NCBI GenBank assembly: GCA_009380045.1
Contig: WHSN01000023.1
Coordinates: forward strand, 1-34,765
Direction: 5' to 3'
Source: Luteitalea sp.
Lineage (GTDB): Bacteria > Acidobacteriota > Vicinamibacteria > Vicinamibacterales > CAVVIG01
DNA: 34,765 bases
In this document: piece after piece, positions 15,338 through 24,483 of the stretch
Numbering within the stretch: position 1 is the first letter of the stretch
Layout of the letters: every line of letters starts with the position of its first letter
Notes under the pieces: generated by a model
Database searches by the model: none
What the model was told of the DNA's origin: nothing
Seen by the model: only the letters and a program-made list of their open reading frames with translations
Translations under genes and position numbers: made by a program

Positions 15338-16440
15338 AACCGTTCAGTGTCGTCGGTGTCGTCGCGATGTTGTTGGCGGTCAGCGCCCCGGCGTCCGCCC
15401 AGCTGGTGGGTTGAGCGGAGCGCTGAACAAGGTGCAGGCCGCCAAGCAGAAGCCGGACGACCTCACCTTTTCGGAGGCGGAAGAGCGGACGATCGGGTCC
15501 AACGTCAGCGAGAAGATCCGCGTGCGCTTCGGCGTCGTACAGGATCGCGACGTGCACAGATACGTCACGCTCGTCGGCCGAACCGTGGCGAAGCACACCG
15601 ATCGGCCGAACCTCGATTGGACCTTCATCGTGCTCGACACCGACGGGGTGAACGCGTTCGCGTCGTGGCTTCGTGCACATCACGCGCGGCGCACTGGGTC
15701 TGATTCAGAACGAGGCGGAGCTGGATGGCGTGCTCGCGCACGAGATCGGGCACGTCACGCGCCGGCACACGATCGATGCGCTTTGCAAGAGCAATGCTGA
15801 AAAGATGCTGGCGGACGCGACGATCGCGAACCGCGGCGCGCTCCTGAACCGCTTCGCCGACCTCGCCTACGGCCAGATTCTCGAGGGCGCCTTCGATCGC
15901 GGTGACGAGCTCGACGCCGACAACGCTTCGGCGCAGTTGGCGCCGAGAGCGGGCTACATGCCGGTGCTCGCGGACTTCCTGACACGGCTCGACGATCGCA
16001 ACCACGATCAACGGGAGCGAAACGGCCTGTTCGCCTCGCATCCCGAGACCAAGGAGCGCATCGACAAGCTCCGCGCGCTCGCGGCATCGGCCAAGGTCGT
16101 CGCCGTGGGCCTGGCCCGGTACAAGGCCAGCGTGCCCTACGCGGCCACACCCATCACCGCCATCACCGCCGTTCCGGAAGGGTCGGCCGGACTGACCGGC
16201 GGCGGAAAGGGCGATGCGGCCAATGCTAAGAAGGAAGAAACGCCGAAGAAGAGGGGGTTCGGTCTGGGAGGGCTGAAGCAGACCGTCGCGCCTGAAAAGC
16301 AGAGCGCCCAAGTATCCGCCTCCGGTGGCGCCAGGGGCGTCGGCCCCGACCGCGCCGCATCCGGCGGCAGCAACCCCGCGCCGGTGAGGATCACCGTGAC
16401 GGCGGGCGAGGTCGAGGAGTTTGGGAAGGGGATACTGTAG
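15334..16440 (+). pseudogene. M48-family metalloprotease with signal peptide, broken by two compensating indels
   Basis: The gene starts at ATG 15334, overlapping the cyclase stop (ATGA). It encodes a signal peptide (MKPFSVVGVVAMLLAVSAP...SAQLVG) and then hits a TGA at 15412. From about 15410 the family match moves to another frame ('LNKVQAAKQKPDDLTFSEAEE', 'RVRFGVVQDRDVHRYV', 'DGVNAFAS') until about 15665. It then returns to the first frame with 'GFVHITRGALGLIQNEAELDGVLAHEIGHVTRRH'. HEIGH is the zinc site (from 15739), and 'GDELDADNAS' supplies the third ligand. A one-base loss near 15405-15412 and a probable five-base loss near 15663 (removing the Pro-Gly of the usual PGG turn) explain the pattern. 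The Lys/Gly/Ala-rich C-terminal tail is unusual. Periplasmic protease or chaperone (BepA-like) in intact relatives. Confidence 0.8.
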
Positions 16441-16505
16441 GGGTTAATGGTCGTTGGTCGTTCGGTCGTGGTCGTTGGTCGTTGGTCTTCGTCAGGGCAG
16501 TGCAT

Positions 16506-16526
16506 GGGTCACCCGCTGGGTGATCC
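16506..16526 (+). promoter_or_regulatory. Hairpin in the leader of the four-helix-bundle gene
   Basis: GGGTCACCC (16506-16514), loop GCT, GGGTGATCC (16518-16526) form a 9-base stem with one G-U pair. It lies just inside the left heptad array and 39 bases before the ATG. It has no T-run, so a role in RNA structure or protein binding is more likely than termination. Confidence 0.45.
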
Positions 16527-16565
16527 GCGCGACGCCTGCGGCATGCCATGTGCTCGGCGGGCGGC

Positions 16566-16946
16566 ATGGGTATCCGGTCGCTTCAAGATCTGCAGGTGTA
16601 TCAGGATTCGCTCGACGCCGCGGAGGCCGTTTCCGCATTGTTGCGGCGAGATGGCCTTCGCAGAGATTTCCACCTCCGCGGTCAGCTCGCCAAAGCGTCG
16701 GACGAGATCGCGTCGCACATCGGCGAAGGATTCGGGCAGCAGACGGACCGGCATTTTGCGCACTATCTGGGCATCGCGCGCGGTTCGTGCAACGAAATCT
16801 GCACCCATCTGGCGATTGCGCGTGGACGCGAGTACCTGACCAAGGCCGAGTGTGATGAAGTGTGCGCACGCTATGTTCGCATCGGGAAGCGACTGACTCG
16901 ATTGATGCAGCACCTTCGGATGGAGGACAGAAAAAGGCGGGGTTGA
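16566..16946 (+). CDS. Four-helix-bundle protein, 23S rRNA intervening-sequence-protein family
   Basis: This 126-residue all-helical basic protein opens with the family's typical 'IRSLQDLQVYQDSLDAAEAV' pattern. It continues with 'FHLRGQLAKASDEIASHIGEGFGQQT', the 'FAHYLGIARGSCNEICTHLAIARGREYL' core and a final helix ('EVCARYVRIGKRLTRLMQHL'). It belongs to the S23/IVP family coded inside 23S rRNA intervening sequences in some bacteria and widely as stand-alone genes. Relatives of the same fold include Avd of diversity-generating retroelements, a pentameric nucleic-acid-binding protein. No reverse transcriptase or rRNA lies nearby. I chose ATG 16566 because family members start just before the 'R-S-x-x-D-L' block; ATG 16548 would add six residues. 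Its molecular role is unknown. Confidence 0.88.
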   Translation: MGIRSLQDLQVYQDSLDAAEAVSALLRRDGLRRDFHLRGQLAKASDEIASHIGEGFGQQTDRHFAHYLGIARGSCNEICTHLAIARGREYLTKAECDEVCARYVRIGKRLTRLMQHLRMEDRKRRG

Positions 16947-16990
16947 CCGACCAACGACCAATGACCAACGACCAACGACCAACCCCACAA

Positions 16991-17866
16991 CTACACCGCA
17001 GCAAAATGTCCCCTTCCGATCTCCCGCAGCGCTCCGCTCCGATTGACGAGGGCGGGATCGAGCGTGAGACGCTGCCGCGGCGCGTCCGGATCGGGAAGCG
17101 GGATGGCGGAGAGCAGCGCGCGCGTGTAGGGATGATACGGCGCTGAGAAGAGCGATGCGGTCGGCCCGATTTCGACGATCTTCCCGAAGTACATCACCGC
17201 GACCCGGCTGCAGATGTGCTCGACCAGACGAAGGTCGTGCGCGATGAACAAGTAGGTGAGCTGCAATTGCCGCTGCAGATCCATCAGCAGGTTCACGACC
17301 TGGGCCTGCACCGACACGTCGAGGGCAGAGACCGGTTCGTCGAGCACCAGGAACGACGGATTCAGCGCCAGCGCCCGCGCCAAACCGATGCGCTGCCGCT
17401 GTCCGCCACTGAACTGGTGAGGGAACCGCTGGATGTGTCCGGGATCGAGCCCGACCAGGTGAAACAGCTCCGCGACGCGCGCCCGACGCCGTGCGCGAGC
17501 GCCGAGCCGATGGATGATCAGCGGCTCCTCGACGATCTGGCCCGCCCGCATGCGCGGGTTCAGCGATGAGTACGGATCCTGAAAAACGATCTGCATGTCG
17601 CGTCGAGCCTCGCGCATCCGCCGATGGGTGAACGCGAGGACATCGTCGCCGCGGAACGACACCGAGCCCGAAGTCGGCTCGACGAGCCGCAGCAGACACC
17701 TGCCGGTCGTCGTCTTGCCGCTGCCCGATTCGCCGACCAGCCCGAACGTTTCCCCTTCGGCGATGCTGAAGCTCACGTCGTCCACCGCGCGTATCGTGAT
17801 GCCCCGGCTGAACAGGCCCGATCCGCGGGTGAACTGCTTCACCAGGTGAGACACTTCAAGGAGCAT
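16991..17866 (-). CDS. dppF: Peptide-type ABC transporter ATPase, DppF/OppF-like, with a short C-terminus
   Basis: This 291-residue ABC ATPase has Walker A '[17 protein letters not shown]', the DppF-type Q-loop '[14 protein letters not shown]', signature '[15 protein letters not shown]', Walker B '[18 protein letters not shown]' and the switch His in '[10 protein letters not shown]'. The post-domain 'YFGKIVEIG' and '[12 protein letters not shown]' follow. Family members usually then carry a Cys-containing 'FHPRCP' region and end at 'GHxxAC'. Here the chain goes from '[10 protein letters not shown]' to '[13 protein letters not shown]' and stops, so roughly 30 residues and the cysteines are missing. 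It energises di- or oligopeptide uptake. The ATG at 17866 overlaps the end of the DppD-like gene by 11 bases. The permeases and binding protein are not in the window. Confidence 0.9.
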   Translation of the reverse strand: MLLEVSHLVKQFTRGSGLFSRGITIRAVDDVSFSIAEGETFGLVGESGSGKTTTGRCLLRLVEPTSGSVSFRGDDVLAFTHRRMREARRDMQIVFQDPYSSLNPRMRAGQIVEEPLIIHRLGARARRRARVAELFHLVGLDPGHIQRFPHQFSGGQRQRIGLARALALNPSFLVLDEPVSALDVSVQAQVVNLLMDLQRQLQLTYLFIAHDLRLVEHICSRVAVMYFGKIVEIGPTASLFSAPYHPYTRALLSAIPLPDPDAPRQRLTLDPALVNRSGALREIGRGHFAAV

Positions 17867-18869
17867 GGGGAACAGGCGCCGCGGGGTGACTGGCGGCAGC
17901 GTGCGGATCGTGCAGGTAGCAGCGCGCCCCGTGGTCCTGACCGACGGGGTAGTCGGCTGGCGCCGCCGTCGGGCACGGCTCGAACCGATCCGGGCAGCGT
18001 GGATGGAACGTGCAGCCGGTGGGGAAGGCGCCGAGCACTGGCACCGATCCTTCGATCGCGCGCAGGCGCTGCCCGCGGCCGAAGCCGGGCATCGAGGCGA
18101 GCAAGCCCTGCGTATAGGGATGCCGCGGCTCGCGGAAGATGGCGCGCACCGGCCCGTGCTCCACGATACGTCCGGCATACATCACCGCGACACGGTCGGC
18201 GGTTCCGGCGATCACGCCGAGGTCGTGCGTGATGAGCAGGAGCGACAGCCGCAGCGTGTCCTTCATGTCGCGCAGTAGATCGAGAATCTGAGCCTGGATG
18301 GTCACGTCGAGGGCCGTGGTCGGTTCGTCGGCGATCAACAGCGACGGCCTGCAGGCGATGGCCATCGCGATCAGCACCCGCTGCCGCATGCCGCCCGAGA
18401 GCTGATGCGGGTAGTCCTTGATATGAGCCGCCGGATCGGTGATGCGCACGGCGTCGAGCAGTTCCACGGCGCGGGTCCTGGCCTCGCGCCTCGTCGCCCG
18501 GCCGTGGACCAGCAGTGTTTCAGCGATCTGATCGCCGATCGTGAAGACCGGATTGAGCGCGGTCATCGGCTCCTGAAAGATCAGCGCAATGTCGGCGCCT
18601 CTGACGCTCCGCATCTCCCGCTCGGACAGGGTGAGCAGGTCCCGGCCCTTGAAGCGGATGTGGCCGGCGCTGATGCGCCCGGGGCTCTCGACGAGCCGCA
18701 TGATCGACAGTGCCGTTACCGACTTGCCGCTGCCGGATTCGCCGACGACCCCGAGCGTTTCGCCAGGGTAGATCTCGAAGCTGACGTCATCGACTGCCGG
18801 AGTGGCGCCGGATGGCAGGTCGAAGACGGTGGTCAGCCGCTCGACCGAGAGCAGCGGGGGCGCGCTCAC
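17856..18869 (-). CDS. dppD: Peptide-type ABC transporter ATPase, DppD/OppD-like
   Basis: This 337-residue ABC ATPase has Walker A '[17 protein letters not shown]', the OppD/DppD-type Q-loop '[19 protein letters not shown]', signature '[17 protein letters not shown]', Walker B '[19 protein letters not shown]' and '[17 protein letters not shown]'. The C-terminal '[14 protein letters not shown]' cysteine region, which holds an iron-sulfur cluster in some relatives, is intact. With DppF it forms the ATPase pair of an ABC peptide importer. The start is a GTG at 18869 whose last two bases begin the TGA of the mutase gene (a GTGA overlap of 4 bases), so its translation is probably coupled to the mutase. 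An open frame runs further upstream inside the mutase gene, but family length supports this start. Confidence 0.9.
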   Translation of the reverse strand: MSAPPLLSVERLTTVFDLPSGATPAVDDVSFEIYPGETLGVVGESGSGKSVTALSIMRLVESPGRISAGHIRFKGRDLLTLSEREMRSVRGADIALIFQEPMTALNPVFTIGDQIAETLLVHGRATRREARTRAVELLDAVRITDPAAHIKDYPHQLSGGMRQRVLIAMAIACRPSLLIADEPTTALDVTIQAQILDLLRDMKDTLRLSLLLITHDLGVIAGTADRVAVMYAGRIVEHGPVRAIFREPRHPYTQGLLASMPGFGRGQRLRAIEGSVPVLGAFPTGCTFHPRCPDRFEPCPTAAPADYPVGQDHGARCYLHDPHAAASHPAAPVPHAP

Positions 18870-20374
18870 ACGTTGCCGGCCGTTTCGATGTGCTCGCCGA
18901 ATACCGCACGCATGCCGTCGGCGATCTCGCCAACGGTCGCCTGCGCCTCCACGGCGGCGACGATCGGAGGGACCAGATTCGACCCCGACCGCGCCGCGTC
19001 CGACACCGCGGTCACGGCCGGCTTCCAACCATCCCCGCGAGAGGCCCGGAGAGCGTGCACGCGGGCGATCTGCCCGCGCTCGACCTCGGCGTCCACCTTG
19101 AACACATCGATTGGCGACGGCCCCTCGGCCCCATTGAAGCGATTGACCCCGACGACAATCGACTCCGCGGTGTCGATTGCTTGCTGGGCGCGGTACGCTG
19201 ACTCCTGAATCTCCCGCTGAATGAAGCCGGTTTCGATCGCCGTCAGCGTCCCGCCGGAGCGATCGATGCGATTTAGCAGCGCGGCCGCTTCACGCTCGAT
19301 GGAGTCCGTCATCGCCTCGATCGCATAGGCCCCCCCGACAGGATCGACCGTATTCGCCACTCCCGTTTCGGCGGCAATCACCTGCTGGGTGCGCAGCGCC
19401 GTCCGCGCCGCTTCTTCAGTCGGCAGCCCCAGTGCTTCGTCGCGGCCATTGCAATGAAGCGACTGGGTGCCGCCGAGAACGGCGGCCATGGCCTGCAGCG
19501 CCACCCGGACCATGTTGTTGTCGGGCTGCTGCGCGGTGAGCGTGCTGCCGGCGGTCTGGGTATGGAACCGGAGCTGCTGGGCGCGGGCGCTCGTGGCCCC
19601 GAACCTGTCGCGCATGATCCGCGCCCACAAGCGCCGCGCCGCACGGAACTTCGCGATTTCCTCGAGGAAGTGGTTGTGGGCGTTGAAGAAGAACGAGAGC
19701 CGCTGCCCGAACCGGTTGACGTCGAGACCAGCGTCGATGGCGGCCTGCACGTACGCAATGCCGTGGGCGAAGGTGAACGCGACTTCCTGTACCGCGGTCG
19801 ATCCCGCTTCGCGGATGTGGTAGCCGCTGATCGAAATCGTGTTCCAATTCGGCAGCTCGCGCTCGCAGAACGCGAACACGTCCGTGACGATGCGCAGGGA
19901 CGCGCGCGGCGGGTAAATGTAGGTGCCCCGCGCGACGTACTCCTTCAGGATGTCGTTCTGGATCGTGCCAGACAACCTGGCCGGCGCGATGTTCTGACGC
20001 CGCGCCACGGCGATGTACAGCGCCAGCAGGATGACGGCCGTGGCGTTGATGGTCATCGAGGTCGACACCCGGTCGAGCGGGATCCCCTCGAAGAGCAGCG
20101 CCATGTCTTCGATGGTGTCGATGGCCACGCCGACCTTCCCGACCTCTCCCTCGGCAAGCGGATGGTCGGAGTCGTACCCCATCTGAGTGGGCAGATCGAA
20201 CGCCACGCTCAGTCCGGTCACCCCTTCGTTCAGCAGGTAGCGGTATCGCGCGTTCGATTCGGCCGCGGTGCCGAAGCCCGCATATTGCCGCATCGTCCAC
20301 AACCGGCCGCGGTACATCGTCGGCTGGATGCCGCGAGTGAAGGGAAACTCGCCCGGAAAGCCGAGGTTATCCAT
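18866..20374 (-). CDS. Methylmalonyl-CoA mutase catalytic subunit without B12-binding domain
   Basis: This 502-residue TIM-barrel subunit interconverts succinyl-CoA and methylmalonyl-CoA with adenosylcobalamin. It has the N-terminal '[19 protein letters not shown]', '[16 protein letters not shown]', '[12 protein letters not shown]', '[11 protein letters not shown]' (His186), '[21 protein letters not shown]' and '[18 protein letters not shown]'. Tyr31 and Arg161 correspond to the Tyr and Arg that define methylmalonyl-CoA specificity; isobutyryl- or hydroxyisobutyryl-CoA mutases have other residues there. The protein ends before any DxHxxG cobalamin-binding domain, so a separate small subunit must be coded elsewhere. 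No MeaB chaperone or epimerase is adjacent. On its strand TACAAT lies 17 bases before the ATG. It is followed by and coupled to two peptide ABC ATPases, an unusual context. Confidence 0.92.
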   Translation of the reverse strand: MDNLGFPGEFPFTRGIQPTMYRGRLWTMRQYAGFGTAAESNARYRYLLNEGVTGLSVAFDLPTQMGYDSDHPLAEGEVGKVGVAIDTIEDMALLFEGIPLDRVSTSMTINATAVILLALYIAVARRQNIAPARLSGTIQNDILKEYVARGTYIYPPRASLRIVTDVFAFCERELPNWNTISISGYHIREAGSTAVQEVAFTFAHGIAYVQAAIDAGLDVNRFGQRLSFFFNAHNHFLEEIAKFRAARRLWARIMRDRFGATSARAQQLRFHTQTAGSTLTAQQPDNNMVRVALQAMAAVLGGTQSLHCNGRDEALGLPTEEAARTALRTQQVIAAETGVANTVDPVGGAYAIEAMTDSIEREAAALLNRIDRSGGTLTAIETGFIQREIQESAYRAQQAIDTAESIVVGVNRFNGAEGPSPIDVFKVDAEVERGQIARVHALRASRGDGWKPAVTAVSDAARSGSNLVPPIVAAVEAQATVGEIADGMRAVFGEHIETAGNV

Positions 20375-20431
20375 GGGTAAGGATGTGCCGCATTGTAACG
20401 CGATCGGGACAGAACCGTCGGCTGTAAGTGC

Positions 20432-20460
20432 TTGACACGATACGGATTTGACCGTACACT
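20432..20460 (+). promoter_or_regulatory. Near-consensus sigma70 promoter TTGACA-N17-TACACT
   Basis: TTGACA at 20432-20437, a 17-base spacer, and TACACT at 20455-20460 make one of the two best promoters in the window. Transcription would start near 20467 and give a leader of about 113 bases before the ATG at 20580. Confidence 0.75.
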
Positions 20461-20465
20461 CGATT

Positions 20466-20526
20466 CACCTCACAAGTTTCGCGCACAGTTGTTTCAGGCC
20501 GGGTTTCCTGTCTCACTCTTGAGGTG
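20466..20526 (+). promoter_or_regulatory. Foldable 5' leader of the 102-aa protein gene
   Basis: CACCTCA-CA-AG (20466-20476) can pair with CTTGAGGTG (20518-20526) in a 9-base stem with a 2-base bulge, starting almost at the predicted transcript 5' end. It may stabilise the mRNA or take part in regulation. I do not recognise a known riboswitch or thermosensor. Confidence 0.35.
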
Positions 20527-20579
20527 TAGGCAGATTCGATTTGTGGGGCGCCTCCGGCGGCGTAGGGAGGGAACGAGGG

Positions 20580-20888
20580 ATGGACGACGTCGTCAACCGC
20601 TTCGCACGGGAGCTGGCCGACGCGATCGCCGCCGCGGTCGCGGAGAATGCCCAGGTCGAAGCCTGTCGCGAGAAGGCGCGCGCTGCGGGCTTCGAAATGA
20701 AAGTGACGCTGGAGGCCGTGGTCGGGTTCGTCAACCGGTCGCAGCAGCAGTCGCAGGCGCTGGCGAAGGTCGTCACGCCTGCCCGCGCGGTGCAGCCGCG
20801 CCGCACGTTCGACGTCACAGCCAACGACCGCCGGTTCCTCCGGTCGCTCCGTATCGCCGCCGACGAGACCGCCGAACCGGTGGAATAG
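20580..20888 (+). CDS. Small conserved-looking helical protein, unknown function
   Basis: This soluble protein of 102 residues is not one I can name. The first half is helical and alanine-rich ('RFARELADAIAAAVAENAQVEACREKARAAGF'). The middle, 'VTLEAVVGFVNRSQQQSQALAKVV', is another helix with a Gln-rich turn, and the C-terminus ('DVTANDRRFLRSLRIAAD') is basic then acidic. There is no signal peptide or membrane segment. The ATG at 20580 follows GGGAGG and GAGGG purine stretches that serve as ribosome binding site. The gene is a self-contained unit with its own near-consensus promoter, structured leader and strong terminator, which suggests high expression. It lies between the divergent mutase gene and the convergent gpmA gene. 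A regulatory or nucleoid-type role is possible but unsupported. Confidence 0.75.
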   Translation: MDDVVNRFARELADAIAAAVAENAQVEACREKARAAGFEMKVTLEAVVGFVNRSQQQSQALAKVVTPARAVQPRRTFDVTANDRRFLRSLRIAADETAEPVE

Positions 20889-20906
20889 CACCACAACAAT
20901 CCGTAC

Positions 20907-20942
20907 AAGGCCGGCCTGCTTTACGCACGCCGGCCTTTTTTT
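20907..20942 (+). terminator. Strong Rho-independent terminator
   Basis: AAGGCCGGC (20907-20915) pairs perfectly with GCCGGCCTT (20929-20937) across a 13-base loop and runs into seven T residues (20936-20942). It ends the 102-aa protein unit 19 bases after the stop. It is the only textbook terminator I see in the window. Confidence 0.9.
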
Positions 20943-20961
20943 CTTCACGTTGCTTCGCGCG

Positions 20962-21705
20962 TCAGCGCTTGGTCTGGTTGGCGACCGCCGCGGCCGCTGC
21001 CGCCGCCTTCTGCGGATCCCCCAGATAATAATGACGGACCGGACGGAGGGTCTCGTCCAGCTCGTAAACCAGCGGAATCCCGGTCGGGATGTTCAGCTCG
21101 ACGATCTCGCGTTCCGGGACGTTGTCGAGGTACTTCACCAGAGCGCGGAGACTGTTGCCGTGGGCGGCAATGATCACGCGGCTGCCGGAGGCGATCGTCG
21201 GTGCAATGGTCTCGTGCCAATAGGGCAGGAACCGGGCGACGGTGTCCTTGAGCGACTCGGTCAGCGGCAGGTCAGCGACCGGCAGAGCGACATACCTTGG
21301 ATCGCGGTGCGGGTGCCGCTCGTCGTCGGGAGCAAGGGCGGGCGGAGGGATGTCGTAGCTGCGCCGCCAGATCTTCACCTGCGCGTCGCCGTGTCGGGCC
21401 GCGGTCTCCGCTTTGTTGAGACCCTGGAGCGCGCCGTAGTGCCGCTCGTTCAGGCGCCAGCTCTTGACGACCGGAATCCACAGCAGATCAAGCTCGTCGA
21501 GGACAAAGCCGAGCGTCTTGATCGCGCGCTTGAGCACCGAGGTGTAGGCGATATCGAAGACGTAGCCGCCTTCGCGAAGCAATCGTCCGGCCTCTTGCGC
21601 CTCCGCGGCGCCGCGATCGGACAGATCCACGTCGGTCCATCCAGTGAAACGATTCTCTCGATTCCACGTGCTCTCGCCGTGGCGTAACAATACGACTTTG
21701 TACAT
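20962..21705 (-). CDS. gpmA: 2,3-bisphosphoglycerate-dependent phosphoglycerate mutase
   Basis: This 247-residue enzyme interconverts 3- and 2-phosphoglycerate in glycolysis and gluconeogenesis. The phosphohistidine motif '[10 protein letters not shown]' is at the N-terminus, followed by '[15 protein letters not shown]', '[10 protein letters not shown]', the substrate-site '[18 protein letters not shown]' and the second active-site histidine in '[15 protein letters not shown]'. The C-terminal '[14 protein letters not shown]' and an Ala-rich tail ('[14 protein letters not shown]') complete it. Length is normal for the bacterial cofactor-dependent type. The ATG at 21705 lies 11 bases after the eno stop, so the two consecutive glycolytic steps are probably one transcript. 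No good Shine-Dalgarno precedes it. It converges with the 102-aa protein gene, whose terminator lies between them. Confidence 0.96.
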   Translation of the reverse strand: MYKVVLLRHGESTWNRENRFTGWTDVDLSDRGAAEAQEAGRLLREGGYVFDIAYTSVLKRAIKTLGFVLDELDLLWIPVVKSWRLNERHYGALQGLNKAETAARHGDAQVKIWRRSYDIPPPALAPDDERHPHRDPRYVALPVADLPLTESLKDTVARFLPYWHETIAPTIASGSRVIIAAHGNSLRALVKYLDNVPEREIVELNIPTGIPLVYELDETLRPVRHYYLGDPQKAAAAAAAVANQTKR

Positions 21706-21716
21706 GGTGATGTTGA

Positions 21717-23100
<1,384 letters not shown>

Positions 23101-23189
23101 CCACTGCGCTCGGGTCATACGCTCTCAAACGCCAAACTCCGTGAGCGCCCGGTGCGCGGTAGTTCAATTGACGCGGCGTCGGGCACCGG

Positions 23190-24479
23190 CTAGCCGCCGC
23201 CACCTCGCCGATCGGCGCCCGCCTCGTAGCGCAGCGCCGCCTCGTCAATCGGCCCAATCAGCGGATCGTCCTCGGTGGTGACCACCACGACTCCGGAATC
23301 GGTCACCGTATGCCGGCGGCGGTCTTCCTCCTCGTTGTAACCGATCGACGCGCCGCGCGGAATGAGGACATCCCGGTCGATGATGGCACGACGGATCCGG
23401 GCGTGACGTCCGATGCGGACTCCGGGCATCAGAATTGATTGCTCGATGTGACCGAAACTGTGCACCCGCACATTCGGGCACAACACGCTGCCGAAGATGC
23501 TGCTGCCCGAGACGATGCAGCCGGGCGAGATCACCGAGTCGAGCGCCTGGCCGCAGCGGTATCCCGCCTCCGCGAACACGAATTTGGCAGGCGGCGCCTG
23601 GGGCTGGTATGTCCTCAGCGGCCATTCGGGATCGTAGAGGTTGAACTCGGGGTTCACATGGCACAGGTCCATGTTGGCTTCGTAGTAGGCATCGAGTGTG
23701 CCGATGTCGCGCCAGTACTTGGACGCCTTCTTGTTCTCGTCGTAGAACCGGTAGGCGTACACCGAGGCCCCGGGAATCATCGCCGGGATGATGTCCTTGC
23801 CGAAGTCGTGGTTCGTCTGCTGCGCCGCGTCGGCTTCGAGGGCCCGGACGAGCGCATCGGTATCGAAGACATACACCCCCATCGAGGCGAGGGCCAGCTC
23901 GGTCGAGCCAGCCATCGGGGTCGGATTGGCGGGTTTCTCGAGAAATCCGGTCACCTGCTCCTGCTCATCGGTCAACACCAGGCCAAAGCGTGATGCTTCC
24001 GCCAGCGGCACCTCGATGGCGGCCAACGTCACCGCTGCGCCACGCTCCTGATGTGTGCGGAGCATCCGGGCATAGTCCATCTTGTAGACGTGGTCGCCCG
24101 ACAGGATGATCACGTACCTGGAATTCTCGCGCATCACCGAGTAGAGGTTCTGGTACACCGCATCGGCCGTGCCCTGGTACCAATGCTCTCCCACCCGCTT
24201 CTGCGGCGGCAGGATCTCGATGAACTCGCCGAGCTCTTCCGACACGATGCCCCATCCCATGCGGATGTGGCGGTTCAGCGACAGCGATTTGTACTGCGTG
24301 GCGATGAAGATGCGTCTCAGGCCCGAGTTGATGCAGTTGCTCAGGGCGAAGTCGATGATCCGATACGGTCCGCCGAAGTACACCGCCGGCTTGGCGCGAT
24401 CCTTGGTCAGCGGGAACAGCCGCTCCCCCGTCCCTCCCGCGAGCACGATGACCAGGCTGTCGTCGAGGAGGGCCGCCAT
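23190..24479 (-). CDS. glgC: Glucose-1-phosphate adenylyltransferase
   Basis: This 429-residue ADP-glucose pyrophosphorylase supplies ADP-glucose for glycogen synthesis. The N-terminal nucleotidyltransferase signature 'VLAGGTGERLFPLTKDRAKPAV' starts at about residue 10. It is followed by 'RIIDFALSNCINSG', 'YQGTADAVYQNLY', 'ILSGDHVYKMDY', the substrate-lysine region 'VTGFLEKP' and 'KYWRDIGTLDAYYEANMDL'. The left-handed beta-helix C-terminal part ('ISPGCIVSGSSIFGSVLCPNVRV', 'RRAIIDRDVLIPRG') is complete. I chose the ATG at 24479 because an AGGAG lies 8 bases before it and the family starts here; the open frame extends to 24530. The stop of the cyclase-family gene is 4 bases upstream, so the two are co-transcribed. 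No glycogen synthase or branching enzyme is in the window. Confidence 0.96.
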   Translation of the reverse strand: MAALLDDSLVIVLAGGTGERLFPLTKDRAKPAVYFGGPYRIIDFALSNCINSGLRRIFIATQYKSLSLNRHIRMGWGIVSEELGEFIEILPPQKRVGEHWYQGTADAVYQNLYSVMRENSRYVIILSGDHVYKMDYARMLRTHQERGAAVTLAAIEVPLAEASRFGLVLTDEQEQVTGFLEKPANPTPMAGSTELALASMGVYVFDTDALVRALEADAAQQTNHDFGKDIIPAMIPGASVYAYRFYDENKKASKYWRDIGTLDAYYEANMDLCHVNPEFNLYDPEWPLRTYQPQAPPAKFVFAEAGYRCGQALDSVISPGCIVSGSSIFGSVLCPNVRVHSFGHIEQSILMPGVRIGRHARIRRAIIDRDVLIPRGASIGYNEEEDRRRHTVTDSGVVVVTTEDDPLIGPIDEAALRYEAGADRRGGGG

Positions 24480-24483
24480 TGGC

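Larger units (their letters stand above)
16440..16986. repeat. Compact unit bounded by inverted GGTCGTT heptad arrays and carrying a four-helix-bundle gene
   Basis: The left end is GGGGTT (16440-16445) followed by heptads GGTCGTT at 16449, 16456, a six-base variant at 16464, then 16470 and 16477, and a degenerate one at 16484. The right end mirrors it: AACGACC at 16953, AATGACC at 16960, AACGACC at 16967 and 16974, then AACCCC (16981-16986). The arms could pair over about 40 bases. Only the four-helix-bundle gene lies between them. The unit fills the space between two convergent genes: its left base is the last base of the M48 stop codon and its right end is 5 bases from the DppF stop. No clear target-site duplication is seen. 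rRNA intervening sequences have a similar layout (inverted ends around this gene family). Confidence 0.7.

Noticed and set aside
16449-16490. Heptad array considered as a CRISPR or VNTR
   Set aside because: Units are contiguous 7-mers without spacers, and the mirror copy on the other side points to an inverted-repeat boundary rather than a CRISPR or a simple tandem tract.
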